Below, piece after piece: positions 31,567 to 40,161 of a stretch of 62,023 nt of DNA (the first letter of the stretch is position 1; every line of letters starts with the position of its first letter). The notes under the pieces were generated by a model. The model made no database searches. It had not been told where the DNA came from and saw nothing but the letters and a program-made list of their open reading frames with translations. Source of the stretch: UMGS1279 sp045536815. GTDB lineage: Bacteria; Bacillota; Clostridia; Oscillospirales; Acutalibacteraceae. A program made the position numbers and the translations under genes. The stretch spans positions 1 to 62,023 of the forward strand of contig JAZSOH010000023.1 of the NCBI GenBank assembly GCA_045536815.1, in the 5' to 3' direction.

Positions 31567-34176
31567 CTAAATAAGCTCAGGCACAATACCAAGAGCTTGT
31601 TCTGCCTTAGAAATATCTTTACCACCGGCCATAGCACTATCGGGTCTTCCGCCACCATTACCGCCTGTTATTTTTGCAACCTCGCGAACAATATTACCCG
31701 CGTGACAGCCATTTTTAACTGCCTCGCTACCACAAGCCGAAACAAAGGTTAGCTTATCATCGTTTACCGCGGCAAATACACACACAACATTTGGTTTAGA
31801 AGATTTAAGGGCATCACAAAGTGTGCGAACGGCATTTGCATCCATATTTTTAAGCACCTTAGTAACAACCAAAACATTATTCTTTTCTATGGCACCGCTT
31901 AAAATTTCGTCCATTTTGCCCGAAGCAAGTTTAGCTTCTAGTGCCGAAATCTCCTTCTCTTGTTCCTTTATAAGTGCGGTCATTTGCCTTGCCTTATTTA
32001 TAATTTCCGAAACATTTTGAGCCTTCATTTCAGCCGCAGTATCATAAATAGTTTTCTTAAAGCCTTCCAAAAGCTCTAAAACGCCATTTGCTGTTACACC
32101 GTTTATACGGCGCACACCCGCTGCAACTGAAGATTCAGAAACAATTTTAAATAAACCAATTTTTGCAGTATTATCAATATGTGTACCACCGCAAAATTCT
32201 ACAGTAAAATCATCGGCCGAAACAACACGAACAGTATCACCGTATTTTTCACCAAAAAGTGCCATAGCACCAAGCTTTTTAGCCTCTTCTATTGGCATTT
32301 CTCTTGAAAGAACAGTAACGCCATTTAAAATTTGTTCGTTAACTAAATTTTCAACCTTTAAAATTTCCTCTTTTGAAAGGGCCGCAAAATGTGTAAAGTC
32401 GAAACGAACCTCTTTATCGTTTACAAGCTGACCCGCCTGTTCAACATGATTACCAAGAACAGTTCTAAGAGCGGCTTGTAAAAGATGGGCAGCTGTATGA
32501 TTGCGCTTTATTGCATTACGTCTGCTTACGTCAATTTGTGCATTAACCTCGTCACCTACCGAAACGCTACCGTCTACAACCTTACCTAAATGGGTAAATA
32601 CGCTTCCGGGAGTTTTCTTAGTGTCGATTACCTTGAATTTAAAGCCGTTGCAATATATTTCGCCGCTATCGCCCACCTGACCGCCGCTTTCCGCATAGAA
32701 AACAGTTTTATCTAAAACGATAACCGCCTTATCGCCCTTGTTTGCTACCAGGGTATGCTCACCATCAACAACAATGTCAATAACCTTTGCTACTATATTA
32801 GTATCTTCATAACCCAAAAACTGCGTTGCCGAAACCAAATCGTAAGAGATTTCGTTACTGCTCCAGCTTTCGCCGTCAGACGCTTTACGAGCATTACGTG
32901 CAGTCTGACGTTGTTCATTCATAAGATCTTTAAAACGTGCTTCGTCAACGGTTAAGCCTTTTTCAGACAAAATATCTATTGTAAGGTCTATTGGGAAGCC
33001 GTAAGTATCATAAAGCTTAAAAGCATCTTCGCCCGAAAGAACCTTAGTATTTTTTGTAAGATTTTCAAGCATATTAAGACCTTGGTCAATAGTCTTATTG
33101 AAGGAAGCTTCTTCGTTAGTAATAACCTTTGTGATAAGCTGCTTTTTCTCAATAAGTTCGGGATAACCGCCCTTATTTTCGTTGATAACAACGTCACAAA
33201 GCTCCATAAAGAAGGTGCGATTTATACCGATAAGCTTGCCGTGACGAACAGCACGACGTATAATTCGCCTTAAAACATAACCCCTACCTTCGTTGGAAGG
33301 AATTATACCATCACTAATCATAAATGTAGCTGCTCTCGCATGGTCGGTAATAGCACGAATAGAAATATCGGTTTTTGTATCCTTACCATATTCCTTGCCG
33401 GAAATAGCGCAAACCTTGTCCAAAATATTTCTGATAGAGTCAACCTCGAACATATTGTCTACACCCTGCATAATACAAGCAAGACGTTCAAGACCCATAC
33501 CGGTATCAATATTTTTGTTTTCAAGCTCGGTATATGTGCCGTCGCCCATATTATTAAACTGCGAGAAAACGTTGTTCCATATTTCCATATATCTGTCGCA
33601 GTCGCAACCGGGTTTGCAGTCTTTCGAGCCGCAGCCATACTTCTCGCCACGGTCAAAATAAATCTCACTACAAGGACCGCAAGGGCCTGTACCATGCTCC
33701 CAGAAGTTGTCCTCTTTGCCCATTTTAACAATTCTTTCTTCTGGCACACCAATTACATCGCGCCAAAAGTTATATGCCTCGTCATCTTCTTCATAAACCG
33801 AGGGCCAAAGAAGATCTGCGGGAATCTGGAGGGTTTTGGTTAAATATTCCCAAGCCCAAGTAATAGCCTCTTCTTTAAAATAATCGCCAAATGAGAAGTT
33901 ACCAAGCATTTCAAAGAATGTACCGTGACGCGCTGTAATACCAACACGTTCAAGGTCAGGCGTGCGGATACATTTTTGGCAAGTAGTAACCCTATTTTTC
34001 GGCGGAGTAACTTCACCTGTAAAATACTTTTTCATTGGCGCCATACCCGAATTTATAAGTAAAAGCGATTTATCATTATTGGGAACCAGAGAAAAGCTTC
34101 CAAGCCTAAGATGGCCCTTAGACTCAAAAAAACTAAGATAGCTTTCCCTTAAATCATTTAGCGAAGTCCATTTCAT
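31567..34176 (-). CDS. alaS: alanyl-tRNA synthetase
   Basis: Class II synthetase charging tRNA-Ala, 869 residues, complete. N-terminal catalytic core: MKWTSLNDLRESYLSFFESKGH, INSGMAPMKKYFTGEVTPP, RHGTFFEMLGNFSFGDYFKEEAI. The editing domain has HTAAHLLQAALRTVLGNHVEQAG and FCGGTHIDNTAKIGLFKI, so mischarged Ser/Gly would be removed. The C-Ala domain ends GGRPDSAMAGG. SD GAGGTG and a strong promoter precede it. No T-box is visible in the 100-base leader. Confidence 0.97.
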   Translation of the reverse strand: MKWTSLNDLRESYLSFFESKGHLRLGSFSLVPNNDKSLLLINSGMAPMKKYFTGEVTPPKNRVTTCQKCIRTPDLERVGITARHGTFFEMLGNFSFGDYFKEEAITWAWEYLTKTLQIPADLLWPSVYEEDDEAYNFWRDVIGVPEERIVKMGKEDNFWEHGTGPCGPCSEIYFDRGEKYGCGSKDCKPGCDCDRYMEIWNNVFSQFNNMGDGTYTELENKNIDTGMGLERLACIMQGVDNMFEVDSIRNILDKVCAISGKEYGKDTKTDISIRAITDHARAATFMISDGIIPSNEGRGYVLRRIIRRAVRHGKLIGINRTFFMELCDVVINENKGGYPELIEKKQLITKVITNEEASFNKTIDQGLNMLENLTKNTKVLSGEDAFKLYDTYGFPIDLTIDILSEKGLTVDEARFKDLMNEQRQTARNARKASDGESWSSNEISYDLVSATQFLGYEDTNIVAKVIDIVVDGEHTLVANKGDKAVIVLDKTVFYAESGGQVGDSGEIYCNGFKFKVIDTKKTPGSVFTHLGKVVDGSVSVGDEVNAQIDVSRRNAIKRNHTAAHLLQAALRTVLGNHVEQAGQLVNDKEVRFDFTHFAALSKEEILKVENLVNEQILNGVTVLSREMPIEEAKKLGAMALFGEKYGDTVRVVSADDFTVEFCGGTHIDNTAKIGLFKIVSESSVAAGVRRINGVTANGVLELLEGFKKTIYDTAAEMKAQNVSEIINKARQMTALIKEQEKEISALEAKLASGKMDEILSGAIEKNNVLVVTKVLKNMDANAVRTLCDALKSSKPNVVCVFAAVNDDKLTFVSACGSEAVKNGCHAGNIVREVAKITGGNGGGRPDSAMAGGKDISKAEQALGIVPELI

Positions 34177-34212
34177 TTTTTACACCTCAAAAATTTACCA
34201 TTATTCTATAAA

Positions 34213-34241
34213 ATTATAGTCTAATTTACACTTTTTGTCAA
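34213..34241 (-). promoter_or_regulatory. promoter for alaS
   Basis: On the minus strand TTGACA (34241-34236), 17-base spacer, TATAAT (34218-34213); start codon about 37 bases downstream of the -10. Confidence 0.85.
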
Positions 34242-34274
34242 TAGTTTACGATAGTCATAAATACCAAAAACAAA

Positions 34275-34312
34275 ACAAAAATGTCCGCCAAAGTTAAACC
34301 CGGCGAACATTT
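34275..34312 (-). terminator. terminator of the small 34.3-kb gene
   Basis: AAATGTCCGCC (34279-34289) with GGCGAACATTT (34302-34312), one mismatch, T-rich tail (TTTTTGTTTTG) on the minus strand. Confidence 0.8.
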
Positions 34313-34322
34313 AATAAAAAAA

Positions 34323-34526
34323 TCATTTTTCACACAAAAAATCTTCAATCAAATATGGCAAAATATCTTCATCTGCCCCTTCTTTATTTAGTAACCAAAC
34401 AAAAGCTAAAACTCTATGATAATCAGTAGAAAGGTTTTTGATAACAAGTCCTTTTCTATTAGTTATACCATAACCTATGTGCTTTACACCTTCAATAGAA
34501 ATATTAGACTTAATTACATAATACAT
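34323..34526 (-). CDS. small DUF6514-like protein, function unknown
   Basis: 67 residues: VEGVKHIGYGITNRKGLVI-like start (actual ISIEGVKHIGYGI), a middle KNLSTDYHRVLAFVWLLNKE, and an end DILPYLIEDFLCEK. The pattern of a short beta hairpin, an I-x-D/N-x-S segment and a terminal DFL helix resembles the small Clostridial DUF6514 family; I am not certain. No signal or membrane segment. It has its own terminator and sits between alaS and smpB. Role unknown. Confidence 0.6.
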   Translation of the reverse strand: MYYVIKSNISIEGVKHIGYGITNRKGLVIKNLSTDYHRVLAFVWLLNKEGADEDILPYLIEDFLCEK

Positions 34527-34667
34527 ATTTGCACCGCCGTTTTATAAATTCCAATTTAATTCACATCGTATGTTAATTATATATTATGTGAAGATTTTTG
34601 TCAATACAAAATTCCAATATTTTTCAAATTTTTACAATATTCCCTCGAATTATAAGGGTTTCGTTGC

Positions 34668-34696
34668 TTGACGGAGGAATATAAATGTGTTATAAT
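34668..34696 (+). promoter_or_regulatory. promoter for smpB
   Basis: TTGACG (34668-34673), 17-base spacer, TATAAT (34691-34696) with an extended TG (34688-34689). Confidence 0.82.
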
Positions 34697-34732
34697 TACT
34701 TGCATAAAATGGTGTAAAGGAGGTAGATATCG

Positions 34733-35191
34733 GTGGAAAATACAAAAACAATTGCGAATAACAAAAAAGCTTTTCACGACTATTTTGTAAACGAAAGTCT
34801 TGAAGCCGGTATTGAACTCTTCGGCACTGAGGTTAAATCAATACGCTCGGGCGGTGTCAATCTAAAGGACGCTTGGTGCGATATTGACGGCGGCGAAATG
34901 TGGATAAAGGGTATGCATATTGCCCCTTATGAGAAGGGTAATATTTTTAATAAAGACCCTATGCGTGTAAGAAAGCTTTTGCTTCACAAACGCGAAATTC
35001 TTCGCCTTTTTGGGCTTGTAAAGCAACAAGGCATTACCCTTATTCCCCTATCGCTTTATTTTAAAGGTTCAAAGGTTAAGGTACAGCTTGGCGTTTGTAA
35101 GGGTAAAAAGCTTTATGATAAACGTGCTGATATCGCGCAAAAAACCGCTAATCGAGAAATCGAAAGAACTATTAAGGAACAAAACAGGTGA
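34733..35191 (+). CDS. smpB: SsrA-binding protein
   Basis: SmpB carries tmRNA into stalled ribosomes (trans-translation). It has NKKAFHDYFVNESLEAGIELFGTEVKSIRSG (N-terminal beta barrel), DAWCDIDGGEMWIKGMHIAPYEKGN, RKLLLHKREI and LIPLSLYFKGSKVKVQLGVCKGKKLYDKR with the basic C-terminal tail. Length 152, normal. Start GTG 34733 after an ideal SD (AAAGGAGGT). The partner RNA, ssrA, lies 0.9 kb downstream on the same strand with one esterase gene between. Confidence 0.96.
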   Translation: MENTKTIANNKKAFHDYFVNESLEAGIELFGTEVKSIRSGGVNLKDAWCDIDGGEMWIKGMHIAPYEKGNIFNKDPMRVRKLLLHKREILRLFGLVKQQGITLIPLSLYFKGSKVKVQLGVCKGKKLYDKRADIAQKTANREIERTIKEQNR

Positions 35192-35195
35192 TTTT

Positions 35196-36038
35196 ATGAT
35201 TTACAAAGTTATTGAACTAAGTGTTGATTATGAAAAACTTGGTACGGTTACACCTGACGTAAAGCCAACTCTAAGTCTATATTTCCCCTCAAATTCGCCT
35301 GAAATTGATATTAACCGTAAAAGACCTACGGTAATTATCTGTCCGGGTGGCGGTTATGAGTTTACTACCGACCGCGAGGCTGAGGTGGTTGCCCTTAAGT
35401 TTTTGGCGCAGGACTGTAACGCAGCAGTTTTACGCTACAGTGTTTCGCCCGTACGTTTCCCTGCACAACTTATCGAGCTTAGTATGGCAGTTAAAATTAT
35501 CAGAGAAAACGCTAACGAGTGGAATGTTGATACCAAAAGAGTTGCTGTATTAGGGTTTTCAGCGGGAGGACATCTCACTGCAAATTACGGTAACCTTTGG
35601 AATAAAGATTTTATTAAAGAGTATTTTGGCTTTAAATCGGAAGAAAATAAACCTAACGGTATGATTCTTTGTTACCCTGTAATTACAAGCGGTGAAAAAT
35701 CACATTTTCTTTCCTTTGAAAATCTTTTAGGCGACAAAAAATCAGACTTAGAGCTTTTAAATCTGCTTTCGGCCGAAAAGCAAGTATCTGGCGATACTCC
35801 TCCCGCCTTTATTTGGCACACATTTGAAGACCAAGGTGTTCCGGTTGAAAATTCACTTTTAATGGCTTTTGCTTTGGCCGAGAAAAAAATCAACACAGAG
35901 CTTCACATTTTCCCAAAAGGACCTCATGCACTTTCCATTTGTGATATTTCTGCTGACTCAGAAGCATTTCATAAAAAGGAATTTGAGCATTACTCGGTTT
36001 GGGTTGAACAAGCAATAAACTGGCTCAAAAACTTATAA
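35196..36038 (+). CDS. alpha/beta-hydrolase, acetyl-esterase-like
   Basis: From ATG 35196 (SD AGGTG, 4 bases after smpB) the protein contains the oxyanion-hole strand RPTVIICPGGGYEFTTDREAE and the nucleophile elbow VAVLGFSAGGHLTANYGNLW (Ser in GFSAG). A catalytic Asp probably lies in WHTFEDQGVPVENS and the His in FPKGPHALSI. This arrangement is that of the BD-FAE/acetylxylan-esterase-like branch that deacetylates plant polysaccharide fragments; the substrate here is inferred. 280 residues, no signal peptide, so it would act on imported oligosaccharides. The frame is open into smpB (from 35088), but that part is only overlap. Confidence 0.85.
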   Translation: MIYKVIELSVDYEKLGTVTPDVKPTLSLYFPSNSPEIDINRKRPTVIICPGGGYEFTTDREAEVVALKFLAQDCNAAVLRYSVSPVRFPAQLIELSMAVKIIRENANEWNVDTKRVAVLGFSAGGHLTANYGNLWNKDFIKEYFGFKSEENKPNGMILCYPVITSGEKSHFLSFENLLGDKKSDLELLNLLSAEKQVSGDTPPAFIWHTFEDQGVPVENSLLMAFALAEKKINTELHIFPKGPHALSICDISADSEAFHKKEFEHYSVWVEQAINWLKNL

Positions 36039-36072
36039 TTGTTACATACCCGTCTTTTGACGGGTCATATAT

Positions 36073-36416
36073 GGGGGCGTAACGGTTTCGACAGGGACCA
36101 AGAAGCATAGTAAGCGGGTAGTGGCGCGGACACACTTTAAAATCCGTAATTTAAAATTAAACGACAACAATAAAGTTGCCTTTGCAGCCTAATTAGGCTG
36201 CCGTTCGACCTTGGGATACCGCGACCTTGGAAGAGCGTCGATTAGCGGTGAACGTATTAACGGCTTTCCCCTTCCGTTAATATGAATTTGGGGATACCAA
36301 AGCATAGCCTTTGTTACTTAAGACTATGTTTTGGGAATTTTTGTAAGTAACTACACCCGTAGAAAGCTATGTGGAAAGGTTTTTGGACAGGGGTTCAACT
36401 CCCCTCGCCTCCACCA
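36073..36416 (+). ncRNA. ssrA: transfer-messenger RNA (tmRNA)
   Basis: The 5' end GGGGGCGTAACGGTTTCGAC and 3' end with TTCAACTCCCCTCGCCTCC-ACCA are the classic tmRNA ends. GGGGGCG (36073-36079) pairs with CGCCTCC (36406-36412), and the T arm is GGACAGGGGTTCAACTCCCC. The tag frame ends at TAA 36190-36192 and reads LNDNNKVAFAA from TTA 36157 (or NDNNKVAFAA if resuming one codon later), preceded by the alanine from Ala-tmRNA. The AFAA end is typical of proteolysis tags. The last CCA is encoded. smpB is just upstream. Confidence 0.95.
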
Positions 36417-36513
36417 GTCGAGTGTCTCGACACCCAATTCGTCTTAAGGTCTTATGCTAATTTAAGCTTAGCGACTCGACCTAAAAAATTGTGTTTATGT
36501 ACAACTAAATATT
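36417..36513. other. short inverted repeats after ssrA
   Basis: GTCGAG-tgt-CTCGAC (36417-36431) is a perfect small hairpin, and the same GTCGAGT also matches ACTCGAC at 36474-36480. Either could form the 3' end of the tmRNA transcript, although a good T-run is lacking. Confidence 0.4.
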
Positions 36514-36531
36514 GTGAACGGAGTGTTTTTA

Positions 36532-38211
36532 ATGAAAAAAGCTAAAATTTTTCCCTACATAATTGGCGCGATTGCCGCCCTAATATTTTTTGGATTATGC
36601 TTTTATCTTTTTTGTCCTGCACTAAACATTAACAATCTAGGACTTTGGATAATAATTGATTTCACTCTACTTGTTTTTGTTATTGCTTCTAGGTTTGCAT
36701 CGGGACAAAATGATTTTAAGCTTGTGGCCGTTAAAACAAAAAACGGAGCAACGGGTAAATCTAAAAAAAGTAAAAAACTCAATTTTACTGTTAAAGACTA
36801 TCTTTTGCCCCTAGGCTTTACTGCAGTAATTATTTTAATTTCAATTATAGGCAGTACAGTATTTAACGCCACTGCCTATTCTAAAATTTTAACTGTTACT
36901 GATTCTGATTTTTCGGCTGACTTGGCTGAATCTGTAGGTACAGACTCTATTGCGCTTATGGACACCGCCTCGGCACAAATGCTCGGCGACCGCGAAATTG
37001 GTGCCCTTTCTGATGTTGTGAGCCAGTTCGACGTTTCATACGACTACACACAAATTGATTATAACGGAAAGCCTGTTAAGGTTTCTGCGCTTGGGTATGC
37101 CGGCTTTTTTAAATGGCTAAACAACAAAGATAACGGTGTAAAGGGTTATGTAACGGTCAATCCCGTTTCGATGTCGGCTTCTTTTGAAAAATCAGAAGGT
37201 ATGAAGTATGTTCCGTCTGCTTATTTCTTTGAAGACGCCCGTAGATATCTTCGATTTAAGTACCCTACCATTATGTTTGACAATTTACATTTTGAGATTG
37301 ATGAAAGCGGAAAACCTTATTATATTGCTTCAATCGTTAAGAAAACCATTGGTCTTTTTGGTGGTAAAACAGTAGACGGTTGTGTTGTTTTAGACCCTGT
37401 AAATGGTGAGACAATAAAATACGACCTTAAAAGCATTCCAAACTGGATTGATGTTGTATTTGATGGGAACCTTCTTTGTGAGCAGTATAATTGGCACGGT
37501 ATGTACCAAAACGGATTTTTCAACAGCTTGTTCAGTAAAAAAGACTGTAAACAGGTTACAACCTACTATTCAAGCGATGAAGAAGAGGTTGACGATGCCC
37601 CTGTTTCTGACTACGGATATGTAGCTAAGGACGGCGACATTTGGATTTATACAGGTGTTACCTCTGTAAATGGTGATAGCTCTAATATAGGTTTTTTACT
37701 GGCGAACGAGAGAACGGGCGAAAGCCGCTTTTACCTTATTGCAGGTGCCGACGAGAAATCGGCTATGATCGCCGCAGAAGGTGAGGTTCAGGAAAAAGGT
37801 TATCAAGCTTCTTTCCCCTCTTTAATAAATATTGAAGGTCACCCAACTTATATAATGGTTTTAAAAGATTCCGGCGGACTTGTTAAGTTATACGCTACAG
37901 TAAATGTTGAACAGTATAACATTGTAACAACGGCAGTTTCTCAGTCTGAGTGTATAAAAAAATACAAGGCAGCCTTGGGTATTGAAAGTGATACCAAACC
38001 GGAAAAAATCGAAAAGAAAACCGTAACAATTAAATCAATTAAATATATAGATATAGACGGTAACACCTACATCTATATAATCGACAATGAGGACGGACTT
38101 TACAAAGCGAAAGCAAGTTCTAATGAAGATATGCTTCTATTAAGCGTTGGCGATAAAATTAACATTTCATATTCGGGAAAGACTATTACCTCTTGCGAAA
38201 AAATAAATTAG
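36532..38211 (+). CDS. conserved membrane protein, function unknown
   Basis: From ATG 36532 (SD GGAGTG) a 559-residue protein with two helices at the N-terminus (about residues 7-29 and 36-54), a Lys-rich cytoplasmic loop, a third helix about 90-110, and a large extracytoplasmic part. This part contains YVPSAYFFEDARRYLRFKYPT, PYYIASIVKKTIGLFGGKTV, DGCVVLDPVNGETIKYDL and GVTSVNGDSSNIGFLLANERTGESRFY, then ASFPSLINIEGHPTYIMVLKD, and a C-terminal beta domain with KKVTIKSIKYIDIDGNTYIYII. I have an impression of a conserved Firmicute family but no assigned function. It is followed by a strong terminator and is probably monocistronic. Confidence 0.72.
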   Translation: MKKAKIFPYIIGAIAALIFFGLCFYLFCPALNINNLGLWIIIDFTLLVFVIASRFASGQNDFKLVAVKTKNGATGKSKKSKKLNFTVKDYLLPLGFTAVIILISIIGSTVFNATAYSKILTVTDSDFSADLAESVGTDSIALMDTASAQMLGDREIGALSDVVSQFDVSYDYTQIDYNGKPVKVSALGYAGFFKWLNNKDNGVKGYVTVNPVSMSASFEKSEGMKYVPSAYFFEDARRYLRFKYPTIMFDNLHFEIDESGKPYYIASIVKKTIGLFGGKTVDGCVVLDPVNGETIKYDLKSIPNWIDVVFDGNLLCEQYNWHGMYQNGFFNSLFSKKDCKQVTTYYSSDEEEVDDAPVSDYGYVAKDGDIWIYTGVTSVNGDSSNIGFLLANERTGESRFYLIAGADEKSAMIAAEGEVQEKGYQASFPSLINIEGHPTYIMVLKDSGGLVKLYATVNVEQYNIVTTAVSQSECIKKYKAALGIESDTKPEKIEKKTVTIKSIKYIDIDGNTYIYIIDNEDGLYKAKASSNEDMLLLSVGDKINISYSGKTITSCEKIN

Positions 38212-38216
38212 TTATT

Positions 38217-38258
38217 AAAAACTCCTCTTTAACGTTAAGTGTTAAAGAGGAGTTTTTT
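38217..38258. terminator. bidirectional terminator
   Basis: ACTCCTCTTTAAC (38221-38233) with GTTAAAGAGGAGT (38241-38253), T6 on the plus side and TTTTTA on the minus side. It serves the membrane protein gene and the convergent flavodiiron gene. Confidence 0.92.
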
Positions 38259-38276
38259 AGTCGTTTGAATTAAAAT

Positions 38277-40067
38277 CTATTCAATAGGTTCAAAATCAGA
38301 TGCGCCGTGTTTACAAAGCGGACAAATAAAATCTTCGGGCAAGGTATCACCCTCATATACATAGCCGCAAATTTTACAAACAAAGCCTTTTTTATCATCA
38401 GTTTTTGGCTTGGGTTTCACGTTAGCAAAATAATAATCATATGTCATTGTTGGAACGTCGGACAAAACTCTCGCCTCGGTTATGCTACAAATAAACATAC
38501 CGTGTGTATCGACGTCAACGTACTGTTCAACCCTAAGAGATAAAAATGCGTTTACATATCTCTTTAAAAATGCAAGGCCGTTATCTGAACGGGCAAAATC
38601 AACACCTTCAAATTTATCATTATTTCTTCCGCTTTTGAAACCAAAGTTTTCAAAGACTGAAAAAGGTGCATCTTCGCTTAGACAGTTAACATTCATAATA
38701 CCTGTTTGCTTTATAATATGATGAGAATAATTATCTTTATTTATTGTTACAGCAACACGGTTAGGCGTATTGGTAACCTGAGAAATTGTATTAACAATAA
38801 GTCCATTATCCTTTTTGCCATCATTTGAAGTTACAACATAAAGTCCATAACCGATTTTAAAGAGTGCGGTAAGGTCATTTTTATTTGCGGAATTATTATT
38901 TATTGCTAAATAATCGCGGCAAAGCTCATTGGCTAGGTTTTCTATTTGCTCGGTGCTTTCAGACGAAAGCGCCGATTTTATTGTTACCTGATTCTCACAA
39001 AACTTAAGGTTTTTTGAGCCCTCAAGCATCTTGGTCATAACCTTTGATGCCATAGGCGCCCAGCTTCCGTTTTCTATAAGAGCAACCATTCTATTTTTAA
39101 ATCCACGCTCGGTAAGATGGTTTATAAACTCTCTCATAAAGGGGAAAATTTCTGAATTATATGTGGTCGTGGCCAAAACAAGCTTACCATATCTAAAGCT
39201 TTCGGATACCGCTAACGACATATCACACCTTGCAAGGTCGAAAACCTTAACTGCGGGAGCACCATTTGCCGCTAATTTTTCTACAAGTAGGTCAACCGCT
39301 TTTTTTGTGTTACCGTAAACAGAGGTGTACGCAACAACAATGCCGTCATCTTCAACGCCATACGAAGACCAAATATCATAAAGATTTAAATAATAACCTA
39401 GGTTTTCGCTCAAAACAGGGCCGTGTAAAGGACAAATTTTTTCTATTTCAAGGGTAGCAGCCTTTTTTAAAAGATTTTGCACCTGAACACCATATTTACC
39501 AACAATACCAATATAATATCTTCTGGCTTCGTCGGCCCACCCCTCATCTGCGTTCAAATCACCAAATTTACCAAATCCGTCAGCTGAAAAAAGCACCTTT
39601 TCGGTTTCGTCATAGGTAACAATAACCTCAGGCCAATGCACCATTGGTGCAGAGAAAAACTTAAGAGTGTGTGCGCCAAGGCTAAGGCTATCCCCTTCTT
39701 TAACGATTATTCTTCTATCAGAAAAATCGGTACCAAAAAATCCGTTTAACATCTCAAACGCCTTTTGGGAAGCAACGATTACAGTCTCAGGATAGGTTTT
39801 CATAAAGTTGTGGATATTTGCTGAATGGTCGGGCTCCATATGTTGAATAATTAAATAATCCGGACTTCTACCATTTAAAACATTTTGAATATTATCGAGC
39901 CATTCGTGTGTAAACCTCTGGTCTACTGTATCAAAAATTGCAATCTTTTCATCAATAATCACATAAGAGTTATAAGAAATGCCGTTCGGTATTTTATACT
40001 GTCCTTCAAAAAGGTCGGTCACCCTGTCATTAACGCCTATATACTTGATATCTTTTGTTATAAACAT
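38277..40067 (-). CDS. flavodiiron protein with flavin-reductase and rubredoxin domains
   Basis: A 596-residue O2- or NO-reducing flavoprotein. Domains in order: metallo-beta-lactamase-like diiron domain (1-245) with the HxExDH ligands in IIQHMEPDHSANIH, further ligands in APMVHWPEV, FSADGFGKFG and CPLHGPVL; flavodoxin (about 250-395, VVAYTSVYGNTKKAV); flavin-reductase-like domain (about 405-545); and rubredoxin (about 555-596) with FVCKICGYVYEG and FICPLCKHGASDFE. All diiron ligands seem present. This fusion lets NAD(P)H electrons flow through one polypeptide to the diiron site, protecting anaerobic enzymes such as pyruvate formate-lyase nearby. Own SD (AGGAGG) and terminator. Confidence 0.92.
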   Translation of the reverse strand: MFITKDIKYIGVNDRVTDLFEGQYKIPNGISYNSYVIIDEKIAIFDTVDQRFTHEWLDNIQNVLNGRSPDYLIIQHMEPDHSANIHNFMKTYPETVIVASQKAFEMLNGFFGTDFSDRRIIVKEGDSLSLGAHTLKFFSAPMVHWPEVIVTYDETEKVLFSADGFGKFGDLNADEGWADEARRYYIGIVGKYGVQVQNLLKKAATLEIEKICPLHGPVLSENLGYYLNLYDIWSSYGVEDDGIVVAYTSVYGNTKKAVDLLVEKLAANGAPAVKVFDLARCDMSLAVSESFRYGKLVLATTTYNSEIFPFMREFINHLTERGFKNRMVALIENGSWAPMASKVMTKMLEGSKNLKFCENQVTIKSALSSESTEQIENLANELCRDYLAINNNSANKNDLTALFKIGYGLYVVTSNDGKKDNGLIVNTISQVTNTPNRVAVTINKDNYSHHIIKQTGIMNVNCLSEDAPFSVFENFGFKSGRNNDKFEGVDFARSDNGLAFLKRYVNAFLSLRVEQYVDVDTHGMFICSITEARVLSDVPTMTYDYYFANVKPKPKTDDKKGFVCKICGYVYEGDTLPEDFICPLCKHGASDFEPIE

Positions 40068-40161
40068 AAAATCCTCCTTAAAAAAATATATATAGTTATT
40101 CTACCAAAAAATTTAAATTTTTGGGGTAAAAAAGCAAGGATATTAGTCCTTGCTTTGAAAA

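Noticed and set aside
34177..34275. A T-box before alaS
   Set aside because: The leader is under 60 bases after the promoter and has no T-box or terminator elements.
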